Positions 36,175 to 49,079 of a stretch of DNA of 64,000 nucleotides are shown here, one piece after another. The stretch comes from Unio delphinus. Lineage: Eukaryota > Mollusca > Bivalvia > Unionida > Unionidae. The translations under genes and the position numbers were made by a program. The notes under the pieces were generated by a model, which did not search any database, was not told where the DNA came from, and saw only the letters and a list, made by a program, of their open reading frames with translations. The stretch covers positions 22,285,001-22,349,000 of the forward strand of contig JAQISU010000003.1 in the NCBI GenBank assembly GCA_029339505.1, written 5' to 3'. How positions within the stretch are numbered: position 1 is the first letter of the stretch; the number at the start of each line of letters is the position of its first letter.

Positions 36175-37003
36175 AGTTGGTTTTAAAGGGTGCCAAACTG
36201 ATGATTGATGTGTATACAGCAGTGGCCATCCAGAAAATATTGTTATAGTTACCATTGCTGTCACAAGTTTTACCAGATGAAATGGTGCCCTGGGCGAACA
36301 TCAGTTTCTGTGACCTTCCACCCTTTGAAAAAGCACTGCAAACTGTTAATTTTTTAAATATTCATTTATATGAGAATAATTAATTAAATGTTTGTATTTT
36401 AATGAAAAAGCCATTTATTTAAGTAAAAATACAGAATAATAAAACATTTGTGAACTGGTGCCTCCCCATCACATCTCTTATGAAGGCATGATTGTTATGA
36501 TTCCTGATTCCTAATGATGTTTAGTTGGTCCTAAATGAAAATGGTATTTGTTGTTGGGTTTAACGCCATTTTTCAGCACACATAGCAGCCAGTATTAAAA
36601 GTGGAGGAAGAACCCAGGAAACCCTACGGAAAGAACCGCCGACCCACGAGAAGCTACTGGCAAGCTTTCTCACATAACCCATATTGGCTGAATCTGAGAC
36701 TCGAACCCACGCAGACAGAGGTGAGTTGGCAGTGATCCGTAACAAGAGCATAAAGTAATGGTGATCTGACAATTAATATAGCTACTATGGCAGCCACTTT
36801 TAAAGTTATTTTATTGTCCCTTTTTCTGATTGAAGATTATAGTGACATAAAAATTCTTATGATGTCAAGTTGTTCACAAATGCAAATGGTGCTGTTTGGA
36901 TATTCAACATGGTCAACATGGCACCCATCTTGAAGATTTTTTTTTAATGCCAATCTAACAACCAATATGGTTACCATGATTACTATCTTGAAAATGTTTT
37001 AGG
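36175..37003. repeat. Dispersed repeat D copy, split by a SINE-B
   Basis: D words include GCAGTGGCCATCCAGAAAAT, TAGTTGGTCCTAAATGAAAA (36520-36541), GGTGATCTGACAATTAATAT and CATCTTGAAGATT. The SINE-B at 36551-36747 interrupts it between AATGGTAT and AATGGTGAT, and AATGGT is the likely short target duplication. A MITE-C copy follows immediately at 37004. Confidence 0.65.
36551..36747 (-). mobile_element. SINE-B inserted in repeat D
   Basis: Minus-strand SINE-B. The 3' end is at 36551 (GGGTTTAACGCCATTTTTCA on this strand), then GTGGAGGAAGAACCC, GAAAGAACCGCCGACCCACG and the B box complement GACTCGAACCCAC. The head ends near 36747 and its extreme A-box end is missing or diverged. Confidence 0.92.
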
Positions 37004-37223
37004 TACCATATATATTTGCTTATAAGTCATGTCAAACTGCAAACAATAAAGATCCTGATCTACCATAGAATAATGCACCTGTAGATGAAGGTCTATGTTT
37101 GTTCTACTGATTACTCATAACAAGCTGCATAGACCCTGATCTGCTGGCATATTATGCAATGGCAGAGCTGGGTCTGTGAAGTTTACACTTGGACTTGTGG
37201 TAAAAGCAAGTACATATACGGTA
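37004..37223. mobile_element. MITE-C copy, 220 bp, complete
   Basis: The termini TACCATATATATTTGCTTAT and GCAAGTACATATACGGTA form an inverted repeat of about 25-30 bp, and the element sits at a TA. The interior is quasi-palindromic: CCTGATCTACCATAGAATAA on the left and CCTGATCTGCTGGCATATTA with CAGAGCTGGGTCTGTGAA on the right. There is no coding capacity. Repeat D resumes on the other side with TTACTCCTTGGGAATTTCAC. TA ends suggest mobilisation by a Tc1/mariner/pogo-type transposase. Confidence 0.85.
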
Positions 37224-38330
37224 TTACTCCTTGGGAATTTCACTAGAATCTTCTTATTCTAGCCGAATCTAAATCAGCGTAACTTATGTTTTGAAAATCT
37301 TGCTATTGCTATGCCTTGATGCATGGCCATATTCGCATGGGGTTTTCATCCAAAAGACTTTCAATAATGTCTGATGGATCCTAAATGAAAATGGGGCTAA
37401 CATTTTGTCCAGTATGGCTACCTTTTATTTCCTAAAAAATATGAGAGTTGGTTTTGCCATGCAGCAGTTACAAAGAAGAAATGGTCTTGTCTTGAATTCC
37501 CTTTAATTCTTTTCAGAAGTAGAGCATCAGTCCCTTCAAGGGACTCTTGTCTGGCATAGCAGCAGATATGATAGAGGTATCTTTCCTATAAAATAGTTCT
37601 AAATATGGCAGACCTGCACTGCCAGAGATTATTTTTACTTCTGAGGAAATGATAGACTGGTATTCTGATTGCATGAAGGTTGTTTTGATAATTAAAACCA
37701 GTCATTCACACTGTAATATAGGAGCCTGCATTATTTACTTTATATACCCACATATATCGGTTCCAAACAGCATAGATCCTGACATGCCATTTTACAATGT
37801 ACATTATAATTAGCAGTATCTCTAAATAGCATAGACTCTGATTGGCATGCAGCTATTTCCAAACATCATAGACCCAGATCTGGGATCGCATTGTGCACTA
37901 TATAATTATTAACAAGTCGTATTATTTTGTTGCTGTACTAGTCCTGGAATGGAAGAGCTTATGGGGTGGCCCATTGTCCACTGTTGTCCATCTTTTGTTT
38001 GTCCATCGATGTCCAGCTTTCTATTAGCCAAAATTTGTTACTGCTACTCTTCCTGAACTACATGGAGGCTTGAAATTCAACTTACACGTTCATACCAGGG
38101 TCTAGTTTGTCCTGAATAAAGTTCGAGCTGTTCTGACATCCAATATGGCTACCACAGTGTCTATCATTAAGGCCTTGTTATTTTTACTAATTTTGTATGG
38201 ATGGTCAAATTGGCAAGGGGTTTTCACTGACGACATGTAAATGAAAATGTGCATAGGATATTGGTTCTGAATTAAGCCTTGTTTGCTATGATTACATATG
38301 TCCATGTAAAGGTTAAAAATTGTATAGAAG
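37224..38330. repeat. Dispersed repeat D copies with a decayed MITE-C-like piece
   Basis: D words recur at 37300-37660 (TTGAAAATCTTGCTATTGCT, GGATCCTAAATGAAAATGGG, AAGAAGAAATGGTCTTGTCT) and at 38030-38330 (TCTGACATCCAATATGGCTA). Between them, 37740-37910 has three diverged copies of the words CAGCATAGATCCTGA and CATAGACCCAGATCTGGGAT, which resemble the MITE-C interior. Confidence 0.55.
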
Positions 38331-39088
38331 ACGAATGAAAACAAATAAATTAATTAAATTGATTACATTAATACAATTTATTAAATTGATTAAATTAATG
38401 AAAATTAAAATGAACTGGCAATCAAATAAGAATAAGAGCATCTGTTATGTTGAGCCTTTTATACAAGAACACAAATGATTTCTTTTGTTGTAATATATTT
38501 AAATAACTTGCTAGAGTTTTACTTGAATTTTTTTTTTTAATTCAGTTTTAAAAGATGTAAATTAAACATTGATGGAAAAATACATTTTTAAAAATGCACA
38601 TGGAAAATAAATGTTTACATGTCAGATAAATATTCATAACTATAGACATGAAACAGGCTAAATGAAAATTTACTAAATAATGTACGTCGTCAATAAAATA
38701 AATTTGAAATTTGGGAGTTTATTCCAGATATTCAGTGCAAATGTTCAGGAGTCACCAACTAGCCCATGGTTCTGAAAGTTAGCCAGTAATTTTCCTGAAG
38801 GCAGAAAAATTACTGGTAGTATTAATTACTGTGATTTTCAATGGGTTGGCATTTTGTCATAATTTTTTTGTGTGGAAGTATTGATTACTTTAATTTTCAA
38901 TTTCATAGGCCACTTGGCCTACTAGCATACAAAAGTATTTGAAGCATTGATTAATTAATTGATTTTTTAATTACTGTGATTTTTTTGATGGACCATTTGG
39001 CCTGCTGGCATGAACAAATCATTTGAAGCTTTGAGTAATTACTGTAGAAAATGTTATTTGTATGTAGAATCTCACATGTATATTTCAG
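38331..39088 (+). other. Intron sequence before exon C
   Basis: Very AT-rich, with TTAATTAAATTGATT-like words near 38345-38400. It ends in TATATTTCAG (AG 39087-39088), the acceptor of exon C. No other gene seen. Confidence 0.6.
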
Positions 39089-42000
39089 TTTTGGATCAGG
39101 CCATAGAGACAGTTCCACTGATCACCCTCATGAGCCTAGCCTTCTAGATCCAGGCTTAAGGAAAACCTTCCAACGCCACCGAAATGGGTCTGGAGATAGC
39201 CTCGGGAGTCAGTCATCTGACCGGTCGGAAACTAAATCACAAGATTCCACAGATTTGTTTAAGATCTATAGAAGTCGCTACCAAGATCGTGCAACTCATG
39301 GCCAAGAACCTGTGAGTGCCTCATATAAAGAGCCTAGTGTTTCTTACAGTGCACCTAAAAAGCAAACTAATTTGGACATTGACCCTATCCCAGAACTAGA
39401 AAGTGTTGAAAAAGCACAGAATGGAGAAAGAGTTGGAGAGAAGGAGAGATCAGATTCACTCAGAACTCGAGGTTGGAATTCTAGAACATCAAGTAGAGAG
39501 GAAAGAGAAGATTCAGCTGTAAATCAGAGATTGTCTGAAAAATTTAAGGAGGGTAAGATAGAAAGGTCAGATTCTGTACAATCTAGAGATACACAGTCAA
39601 GATCAGATTCTGCACAATTAAAATCAGATTATTTACAATCTAAAGATATACAGTCAAAATCAGATTCTGTACAAATGAAAGATGTACATTCAAGATCATC
39701 TGTCAAAGATAGAGATGATAATACTGTTGCATCTTCAAGATTGTTAGAAAAGAACAAGGAAGGAGTAGAAATCGTTAGGTTTAGAGACTGGAAATCAACA
39801 AAAAAGGAGACAGCAGAGCTCCTAGGAGAACCTCAGGGTACAAAACAATCCTCAGATAAATCAGGGGATGAGCTTTTATCAGATTTTCGTAAAGCTATAA
39901 GAAAACATGCATCCACTGATGATAAAAAAGAACAGTGTACAGAGTCAAGTAGATCAAGTGCACAACTTGATAAAAACATTTATTCTGGTGATTCTAAATT
40001 GGAAGAGATAAAGGAATCGGATACTCTGTCACAAAAAATATCACAGAAAAAGTTTGAAATTGAGGAAGTTTCAAGCAGTGATCAAGGAAAAAGTGTTTTA
40101 AGACGATATCAGCAGTCTGAGTCCGTAGCGAGTAAGTCGAAAGAGACTGGGGGAACAAGGGCGACTGATAAGAAAAAGGAAAGGATAGCCTTTGAAGGCC
40201 CTGTTATAGATGGTAGGTCAGCTAGCAAGGCCTATTCTAAATCAAAACCTGCAGATCTTGGACTATTGTCTCATGACACAAAAGAAGATGAGGTAGACTC
40301 ATCGTCTTGTATTCCGTCAAGAGATGTAGCAGCACACTCAAGAGATGAACTTTCTGAAATGACCCGTGAAGAAAGAATTTCACGTTATAAAGAAGAACGT
40401 AAAAAACAGTTAGCAGCTCTTGCTGAAACATTTGATTCTGGCAGAGCTGATCTAGATGCTTTGCCATCATTATTTTTGTCTCAAACATCTCAGACCTCAC
40501 CACTTGCCAGGTCTCAAAGTTTGAAAGCTGAAACAGACTTGCAAGCAGCTGTAGCTCTGTCTCGCTCAAGGAGCATGAAAGAGGATTCAGAGAAATTAAA
40601 ACTAATTGAGGATGAGAAAAAACAAAGAATAAATATAGATAAACAGGAATATAGGCTTAGTGAAGATAAAACACAATCACAAGATTTTGTTGATGATCAT
40701 CATATTCCGTCCCCAAGTTTCAGACCGTTGGGCATTACTGGATTATCATTAGCTGAAAGAGCAAGTGAAATTCTTGGAGCAGATCAGTTGCCAAAGAAGG
40801 CTCCTCTTGATTCCAGGCTGTTTGATCATATGCAGAATTTAAGAAAGCTTCAGCAACAACATCGAGCAAAAGAGAAGATATCTATTGACGAACTTAAGGC
40901 CAAAAGATTGTCAAGAGACACGGAGGATCTTGATGCAATGCAAGCTCTTTCTATCAAGGAAGCAAAAGAGGAAAAGGAGAAAGACAAACTGCCACTAAGA
41001 GTAGATGAAAAAAGACAAAAAGATGAAAAGGTTGAGAATACTGTTGTAGATTCTGAACAAGAAAAGCAAAAGTCTCGTATGAGAAGAAAACTTCCATCTC
41101 TTGAAGATATTCTAGGTACATGTTCAAGTTCATCCACTCCAGACACAACTCAGTCCAGTTCCCCAGCACATGTTGGATCTCTTTCTTCACAATCTTCACT
41201 TTCAACCCAGTCAACTTCAAGTCAGAAACTTAGCTCAAGAACATCCTCTTCTGGAAGTGAGGTTTCAACCTCAAGGGCATCCTCCTCACTCAGTGATGCT
41301 TCAAGATGTTCAAGAATTCCGACTCCTTCCACTATTTCAGAAGATGTCTTTCATGATACACATGTCAGAAAGATGGATGCTCAGGACCAGAAAGATGATC
41401 AGGCTCTGGCTGTTCTAAGGTCAAGGACACCCTCAGGAGGTCAGCCAATTTCAGATTCAGCCAAAAAATCTTCTGATCATGCACTGTCACATCACAAAGT
41501 GACTGAAACTTCATCTACAAGGATTGAAAGAAATAAAGCCCAAGAAGTAAGACCTTTTGGAACTGTATATTTTAGACATAGGGACAAAGATCAGCATCAA
41601 GAAGAGCAGAAGCAGTCTGTTAAGATTCCTGTTACAAAAATATCCTACAGAGATTTGGAAAGGAAGGAAAGGGAGACTAAGTCATCACATGTGATTGAAA
41701 AAGAGACCAAACACCCTGCAGCCATAGAGTCGAAGTATATTCCATCTTCAGATTTTATGCCGAGTGACAAAACTCAAAAAGAGCAAACTCAACAAGTGTT
41801 GTCTTCTAAAGAACAAGAAAAAAGCAAATTTGAGGATGGGAAAGAACAAGATTTCGTCACAGTTGAAAAAGATTTAAAGACTGTGTCAAAACACATTGAA
41901 TCAGGTAGGGCACGATATATAGAAAATATATTGAAGACAAGTGATACGGATTCAATACAGGTGCCATCCAAGAAAGATTTTGGAGTTTCATATATTGGAA

Positions 42001-44398
42001 CTGGTACTGAGGAAAGTTCTACGAAAGATGATAGAAAAAGGCGTGCCCAGGATGTAAATATAGATCCAGATTTATTATTAGGAAAACCCCCAGTTATTTT
42101 AGATAGCGTAGAAGGTGATGGCAAGAAAAGAGACAGTAAAATAAGGGGAAAACAGGTTGAATCAAAATCTATGTTGCATGATTCATTTAGAACTGGCTCT
42201 GTCAATCAAACTGAAGTGGAGACCAAGGACAGAATAGTTCCTTCTTCAAGCCAACAGAGTCTTGAAAGAGGGACAAAAGATAAATCTGATTTGACTACTT
42301 TGCCTTTGAATCTAGAGAGAAAGGAAAGCCAAAAATCTCTAGAAAAAGAGCCAGTAAATGCATCACATCTGGTTAGTTCTTCCTCTGTATCCTTCCAGAC
42401 AAAGACAGATGAGCAGAGACCTGAAGCAAAACGAACAATTAGTCAAAAAGGTTCTGAAAAATCAAGAAGGGAATTTGGGGAAATAGGATTTCCATCAGTT
42501 TCCTATCAAAGAAGAACTCCTGAAAGAAAGATAGAGCCCACTGAATCAGAATCAAAGCAACCAATGCAGCAGGCAGGCATTGACAAGATAAAACAACCAA
42601 TACAGCAGGCAGGCACTGACAAGGTAAAACGACCAATCCAGCAGGCAGGCATTGACAAGGTAAAACAACCAATGCAGCAGGCAGGCATTGACATGGTAAA
42701 ACAACCAATCCAGCATGCAGGCATTTACACTGTAAAACATCAAATCCAGCAGGCAGGCATAGACGTGGGAACACAACCAATGCAGCAGGCAGTTATTGAC
42801 ATGGTAAAACCTCAAATAAAGCAGGCAGGTATAGACATTGGAAAACAACCAGTGCAGCAGACAGGTAGAGACACAGTAAGATTGATAGATAAAAACACTG
42901 AAAACAAAACTGAAGTAGGTAAACCTATCTCAGATGTTAAGGTAGATGAAAAAGGCACAGAATCAAAGATACATTTGTTATCATCAAAAAAGACACCAGC
43001 TATTTCAGATTTGAAGGTTGAAATTAAATCAACTGCAGATTCAGTGATAGACACACCAGTTACAGACGTAGAGAAGAAAATTGAAATTCCTGAGACAAGA
43101 ACTGTTAAACTATCAAGAAAACCAAGAATTGGTGAAGACACAAAAGTACTGCATAAATACCTTGCCAGCCGCGAAGCACCTGTAGTATATCTTCCAAGGA
43201 AAGAAAACTTGGATGGAAAAGATGTGGAAACTCAGACTCAAATAAAGGAAGCAAAACCTGTTACTGGTACAGAAGTTAGTACAGAGGAATCTTCTGTGGT
43301 ACAAGATCAGATCCTCCAAAATTCTGCTCGAGGTGGAATGGTTGATTCTGCAGAAATGTTTACTCAACCTCTTGAGACTGTGGAGTCCAAAGAAATTATT
43401 CATGAAGAAAATTTAAAGTCAGTTCATCAAGTTCCAAAAAGCAATATTGAAGAACATGACACTAAACCTGAAAAGCTTATTATGACTCAAATTAAGCCAG
43501 GGTCTACAGTTTCTCAGATCACTTTTCAAACTTTGAAGTCAAAAACTGTTCATCAAAACCAACAGGAAACATCAGTTGAAAGCAGAATACATGAAACTTT
43601 GGAATCTAGGATTATTCCTCCTAGTTTTGAAAAGATATTTCCAGCTGAAACAGTACCAGACAAACATCGTGATGAAAGTGGGGGTGCCATAAAGGTATTG
43701 GCAAGCTTAGAGGATGGAAAGGCAGAAGTATTAAGTAGAGTGAATGATGATATTTCAGTGTTTAAGAAGGACATGTCTTTAAATCCAACCATTCCTTCAG
43801 TAGCACAACCAATAGATGCCAGATTAAAGAAAGAAGATGTGAAAACTCCCACACTACAACCTTCATCTCTTCAGACCTCAAAAGATGTGAAAGAAATGGT
43901 TGTGGAGGTGCCTGTCCCTCCTGCAACTGTGGAGTTGATCCGCACGCTAACTGTCTCTTCAGGTAAAGAAAAGAGTGCCAGCGTGGAAAGAAAACCATCT
44001 AAAGGCAAGAAGTTGAAGCCAAAGTTGGCTTCTGAGAAGAAGAAAGAGCTTACTGAGAAGAGGGCTGGAGGATCGCCTTTGACCCTTTTGGATACAACTT
44101 TAGATGATATTCTTGGAAAGAATCTGGAATATTTGTCAGACGTTGAGGCACTGGAAATTTTTAACAGAAAATCAAAAGCAGAAGTCAGTACTAGACCAAA
44201 AAGTATACATGAAGAGTCACCAAAAAGATCACTAAAGAAACGAGCTTTGAAGAAGAGTCAATCCATGCCGGACCAGAGAGGCTTACCAATAGAAGATGCT
44301 GATGAGATCAATGTAATTCCAAAAGATCCAGTTCAAGTCATAAGCATTGAACCCAAGGTAACAGATGTAAAGATTACAAAGGCTGTTCCAGTTGATAG
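39089..44398 (+). CDS. Exon C, giant 5.3 kb coding exon of a supervillin-like protein (tentative)
   Basis: A single exon of 5,310 nt with acceptor ATATTTCAG and donor ATAG|GTAAGC (GT 44399-44400), phase 2 in and out; about 1,770 codons without a stop. The product is Lys/Glu/Ser/Gln-rich, with no membrane segment and no obvious folded domain, so largely disordered. Recognisable parts: a basic helical motif EERISRYKEERKKQLA at about 40362-40409, like the RxxRIARYKxERRRQLA motif of supervillin; then LSLAERASEILGA and LRKLQQQHRAKEKISIDELK at about 40745-40890, like a supervillin segment around RLRRLQ; a Ser-rich stretch (41120-41330); a nine-fold 12-residue repeat (42555-42878); and two DILG motifs (about 41105 and 44107). 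Supervillin links actin, myosin II and membrane. The identification rests on short motifs only; another large cytoskeletal scaffold is possible. C-terminal gelsolin/headpiece domains are not in the window. Confidence 0.85.
42555..42878 (+). repeat. Coding minisatellite, 9 units of 36 bp, inside exon C
   Basis: Exactly nine in-frame units of 36 bp, each coding for 12 residues of the type KQPMQQAGIDKV. Positions QQAGID are the best kept; drift rises towards the 3' end (for example KPQIKQAGIDIG). The unit is a multiple of three, so gain or loss of copies keeps the reading frame, and copy number may differ between alleles or species. Confidence 0.95.
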
Positions 44399-46050
44399 GT
44401 AAGCACTCTTTTTAGGAGGACTTGCTTGAACAAAATATTTGATATTTCTCATTTGTACCAGTTGTATTTTACAACATTAATTCTTATTTTGATATTTCTA
44501 CAAAGTAAGTTTTATTTAATGTATAAAATAGTATGATGTAATACTTTAATTAGGGAACAAAGCTTTGTGGAAGTTAGATCATGCAGCTCATACTTTAATT
44601 TGGCTTTGTTCTTGTATCATGTTGTGTTATTTTTTCCCATTGTCTGATAAGGTTTTGTAGTCTCGATTCTTGAACGCATTTTTTGTTTTAATTCAGCTTT
44701 TGCAGTTTCTTCCAATGTTATAGAATTATGTTCACAGCCAAGAGAAAGAAAACAAACAGCATATTAGAATAGAATTAAAATATTTTCCCAACAAGTAAAT
44801 TTTTGTTCCACATTTACAAGTGAAGGGTGTTATTACAAAGGGAGGTAGGAAATGTTGGCTTGTTTGGCAATTATAGGGGAAGCAACTTCATATTTATTTA
44901 TGACAAGTTGCTTAAATTTCTAACCACGAGACCTCAAATGAGAGTATATCTACATATGCCTCTTTTCAGAATATAAATAAAATCATTTATAGTGCAAATG
45001 AACCATTTAAAAAAGTGTTACTTATTCACCGTGTACGAGCATTATATTTACTGAAAGTAAAATATAATAGGATCAAGAGCAGACTAATGTAAAGTCACCC
45101 ATTTCAGAAATGTTGATGGCAGAAGTAATTCACCATGTATGAAGTTGACATTAGAGTTGACCTATTTTCTGATGGAAAGGTAATGTTGTCCTAAAAGATT
45201 ACATGGTGGCAGGGAGGTGAAGGTCATTGTAAAATACAGATGCGGTCTATGTGAATGTTAAATAAGGTTTACATTTACATATCTTTATACCTACTAGAGC
45301 TGAAATGAATACCAAATTGCCCTATTCAAATATTTGTTCAGTGTATTTGGATAGGATTTGCAAATTTATTGATGTAGATAAATGTTCCAAATCCATCCTT
45401 TTTTATCCGTCATCAATGGCATATATTACCACAAAATGTGAACTCGGTCATCAGAATTTAATTAAATGACATTTTAGGAGTGTTGAGTAAATATTTTGAG
45501 GATTCAGACAAAACTCAAAGGTTATTCCATATTGATCTTCAAACTCATTGTGTCTAAAAATGATCCTTTAGTGCTGAAGATGCACTATGGGTAATGAAGG
45601 GTGGAAACTCACAGCTTGGCAGGTGATGATTTGTTTACATCCAAATTCACATGTACATGTGGCCAATTTAATTAAATTAAATTAGGATATATTGATTGAT
45701 AACTTAAAAGCTTGCTTACATTTGTATGATGCCTGTACTTTATTGGCTTGCAGTATCACACTATTAATCTTTTGATATCTTATGGCATGGCAGATCAGTT
45801 AGTAATCTGTTAGCTTGCAATCAAAAACTGACTGTAAAGCATGGTTGAATCTCTTGATGTATTATGGTATGGCAGATCAAAAGCAGAAGAAAAGAACCTG
45901 TCTAAATTTGTTGGTGCCCAGAAGATCAGGCTAAACATGTACTGTTTTCAGTCAGGTGGTCTGCATTATAAGCAAGTTACAATACAGCGTGATGAATTGA
46001 AGGGCTAGTTAACAAAATGCAAGGAGGGGTCCTTAAAAGAAAATCTTATT
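44399..46050 (+). other. Intron after exon C, no further exon seen
   Basis: AT-rich sequence with no convincing exon. 45770-45890 holds two related words (ATGGCATGGCAGATCA and ATGGTATGGCAGATCA) faintly like MITE-C. Confidence 0.55.
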
Positions 46051-46759
46051 TTCCTCTGAGCACCATATGTCAAGGCATTTCCTCTGAGCACCATACATGT
46101 CAAGGCATTTCCCTCTGAACACCATATGTCAAGGCATTTCCCTCTAAACACCATATGTCAAGGCATTTCCCTCTGAACACCATATGTCAAGGCATTTCCC
46201 TCTGAACACAACACATGTTAAGGCACTTCCCTCTGAACACAATAAATGTCAAGGCACTTCCCTCTGAACAAAATACATGTCAATGCATTTCCCTCTGAAC
46301 ACAATACATGTCAAGGCATATCCCTCTGAACACATTACATGTCAAGGCATTTCCCTCTGAAGATAATGCTTGTCAAGGCATTGCCCTCTGATGAACACCA
46401 TACTCAACAAGTCATTGCCCTCTGAACATGATACTCATCAAGGCATTTCCATCTGAACACAATAATGTCAAGGCACTTCCCTCTGAACCCAATACATGTC
46501 AAGGCATTTCCCGCTCCACACAACACATGTCAAGGCACTTACCTCTGAAGATCATGCTCGTCAAAGTATTGCCTTCTGAAGAACACCATACTCAACAAGT
46601 CATTGCCCTCTGAACACAATACTTGTCAAGGCATTTCCCTCCAAACACAATATTTGTCAAAGCGTTGCCCTTTGAACACAATACTCATCAAGTTATTTTC
46701 CTCTGAACACAATACTCGTCAATGCATTTCCCTCTGAACACCACGCATGTCAAGGTATT
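46051..46759. repeat. Minisatellite, about 31-bp unit, about 22 copies
   Basis: Units contain TTCCCTCTGAACACAATACA and TGTCAAGGCA. Sets of variant units (AAGATAATGCTTGTC, then GAACACCATACTCAACAAG) appear twice, near 46360-46425 and 46548-46605, showing a block duplication. Confidence 0.95.
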
Positions 46760-47835
46760 AATTGCAATTGACAGCTATCAAAATATCAGAATTGCAGGTA
46801 CAATCTGACTCCTTTTCGTTTTGATTGCAAAATTGGTTTGTGTTGTTGTGGCCAACTTGAAATAGTGTCAAATTTCTTGTTCATGTTTTCATGCAATATA
46901 CGTTTCATTTAAAGGGACCCTTTCACACATAATTTATCTTTTAAAATACATTTTTGGAAAATAATTTTAATAATGCCATAATTATTTTGCCTAAATAATA
47001 TTCTCATGCATTGTAAGTTTTTGATGTCATTTGAACAGATTTTTAAAGCACTTGGTGTTTTTGGAAACAGTTGTCATTCTACAGTGATAAGAGATGCATA
47101 AAAGGTATTTAATTTTTTTGATAAATATAAATATCTACATGTAAAGTAGGAAACATTGTTTCACAAGTAGCAAGACTGAGAGCCAGTACAAAATGCTTCC
47201 ACTTGTGAGCGAAATAATTTTTGTTTACTTGTATAATTCAAATTATTAAAATTAGGCAGAACTACATGAAGTTATTAATTAGTACTGGATCAATATAATG
47301 AATAACATGTCTTTAACAAATTGCCAGTAGATTAAAGAAATTTCAGCTGTAAAATAAACTGGATTACTTTGATTAGATATCGCCTTATGGCATATGTGGG
47401 TTTCACTTCATGCATTGGAGTGTTTTTTTTTTTGTTCATTTATATGCTTTGTTACAGAAAAATGCCTATTTTTTTAAAACATCCAGCAATGTGCAAAAAT
47501 ACTGTAGTACTAAATTTCACTCCACCTCATACTCATGCAAAATTGACTTTCTTTTGACACTACCAATTGGTGATGATGATATAAAACATGTACATATAAA
47601 ACATGTATTTATTTTAAAATTAAGATATCTAAGGGCTGGCCTACTTAAAATAGCGGTTTCAATATCGCTGATGCATCAGTGAATCCAGTATTTGCTCCGA
47701 CTCGTAACCTTCAACATTAAATTACAGTTGAATGAAATGTAAAAATAAAATTTATACTAACCACTCAAATGCTATATTTTTGTGTGTTTTATCCATTTAA
47801 ATGAAGTAAACAATAAAGACCTTTATAAACAAAGA
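46760..47835. other. Intronic DNA, no gene seen
   Basis: AT-rich sequence with only short open frames and no recognisable exon, RNA gene or repeat family. Confidence 0.55.
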
Positions 47836-48259
47836 CATGTAATAACAAATGAATCTCTTTAATAACAATAATAAGACGTAATAACAAATGAATCTCTTTA
47901 ATAACAATGATAAGACATGTAATAACAAATGAATTTCTTTAATAACAATAATAAGACATGTAATAACAAATGAATCTCTTTAATAACAACAATAAGGCCA
48001 TGTAATAACAAATGAATCTCTTTAAAAACAATAATAAGACATGTAATAACAAATGAATCTCTTTAATAAAAATGATGAGGCCCAGCAATAACAAATGAAT
48101 GTGCTTAATAACATTAATAAGGCCCTGTAATAACAAATGAATCTGCCTAATTGCATTATTAAGACCCTGTAATAGCAAATGAATCTCTTTAATAGCAGTA
48201 ATAAGTACTGAATCTGCATAATGACAAATATAAGACCATATAATAACAAATGAGTCAGC
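47836..48259. repeat. Minisatellite, about 42-bp unit, left of solo LTR
   Basis: Units contain GTAATAACAAATGAATCTCT and TTAATAACAATAATAAG. About ten units. The array continues on the other side of the LTR insertion. Confidence 0.95.
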
Positions 48260-49079
48260 CTAGTGTTACGTGCTTAGGCTCGAATAAGCAGCAACACAGA
48301 AAGAGTGAAAACTAACAAGCTTGTATAACTTTAACAATGATTTTATTAAGTACAATTATTTTCATAAAATAAATAAACTTACGGTTTTAGAGAATCAAAT
48401 CCAACAAATATAGAATTCACAAAATAATCCACTAATAGAATTGCAAGTCCTAATAAATAAATGTTCTAATAGTTCCAGGTTCGAATCTTGACGAGGTAAT
48501 AATCCAAAATGGCTGACAATGTCACGTGATGCAGTTCTTGTTTTTAAATCATCCAGATGAAATTATGAAACATATGTCCTTTTCCAGATAAATAGAATAA
48601 TTCTTCTTTTCCAACGAATTGACACAAGTCCAGAATAATATTAACACTCAAACATAAATACACAACTTCTTTAAAATAAGCCCAATTTATATTCTACTAC
48701 TAAAGTTAGCTTCTAAAACACAGCTATATATATTGTTTTTCTGAAGTAAACAAGAGGAATCATGTGAGTCTGAAAGGTCATGGAAAGAGCTACCTTCACC
48801 AAGTCACATGCTTAAAGAATGAACTAGAAGAATAAATCAGCCACTAATAAAATGCTGTCCCCGAAACCAGCCAATAGAATTGAAGACTTGTTGACAATGT
48901 CTAAAGCAAGGTCAGATATTGAGGTAACCAGGCCAAGGTCAGCCTGTTTACCAGAAAAGTCCAGGTCAAGTGAATTTTCTAGAAAAATTTCCCATTTAAA
49001 TAATAATAAACCCTAAATGACAAATTTGGATTTAATAATTAAAAATAAATAAAATTAAATCCAATAGCCGTAACACTAG
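48260..49079. mobile_element. Solo LTR, 812 bp, with 4-bp target duplication
   Basis: The body at 48264-49075 begins TGTTACG and ends CGTAACA, giving the TG...CA ends of a long terminal repeat. It is flanked by the direct repeat CTAG at 48260-48263 and 49076-49079. Removing it with one CTAG restores a continuous minisatellite unit. There is no coding frame and no second LTR, so the internal retrotransposon was probably lost by recombination between LTRs. Ends of this kind and a 4-bp duplication fit a Ty3-type element (inference). Orientation is uncertain; AATAAA lies near the left end on the minus strand (about 48342), which favours minus. Confidence 0.88.

Noticed and set aside
40850..43998. 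Several minus-strand open frames opposite exon C
   Set aside because: They are shadows of the 5.3 kb coding exon, including the mirror of its 36-bp repeat.
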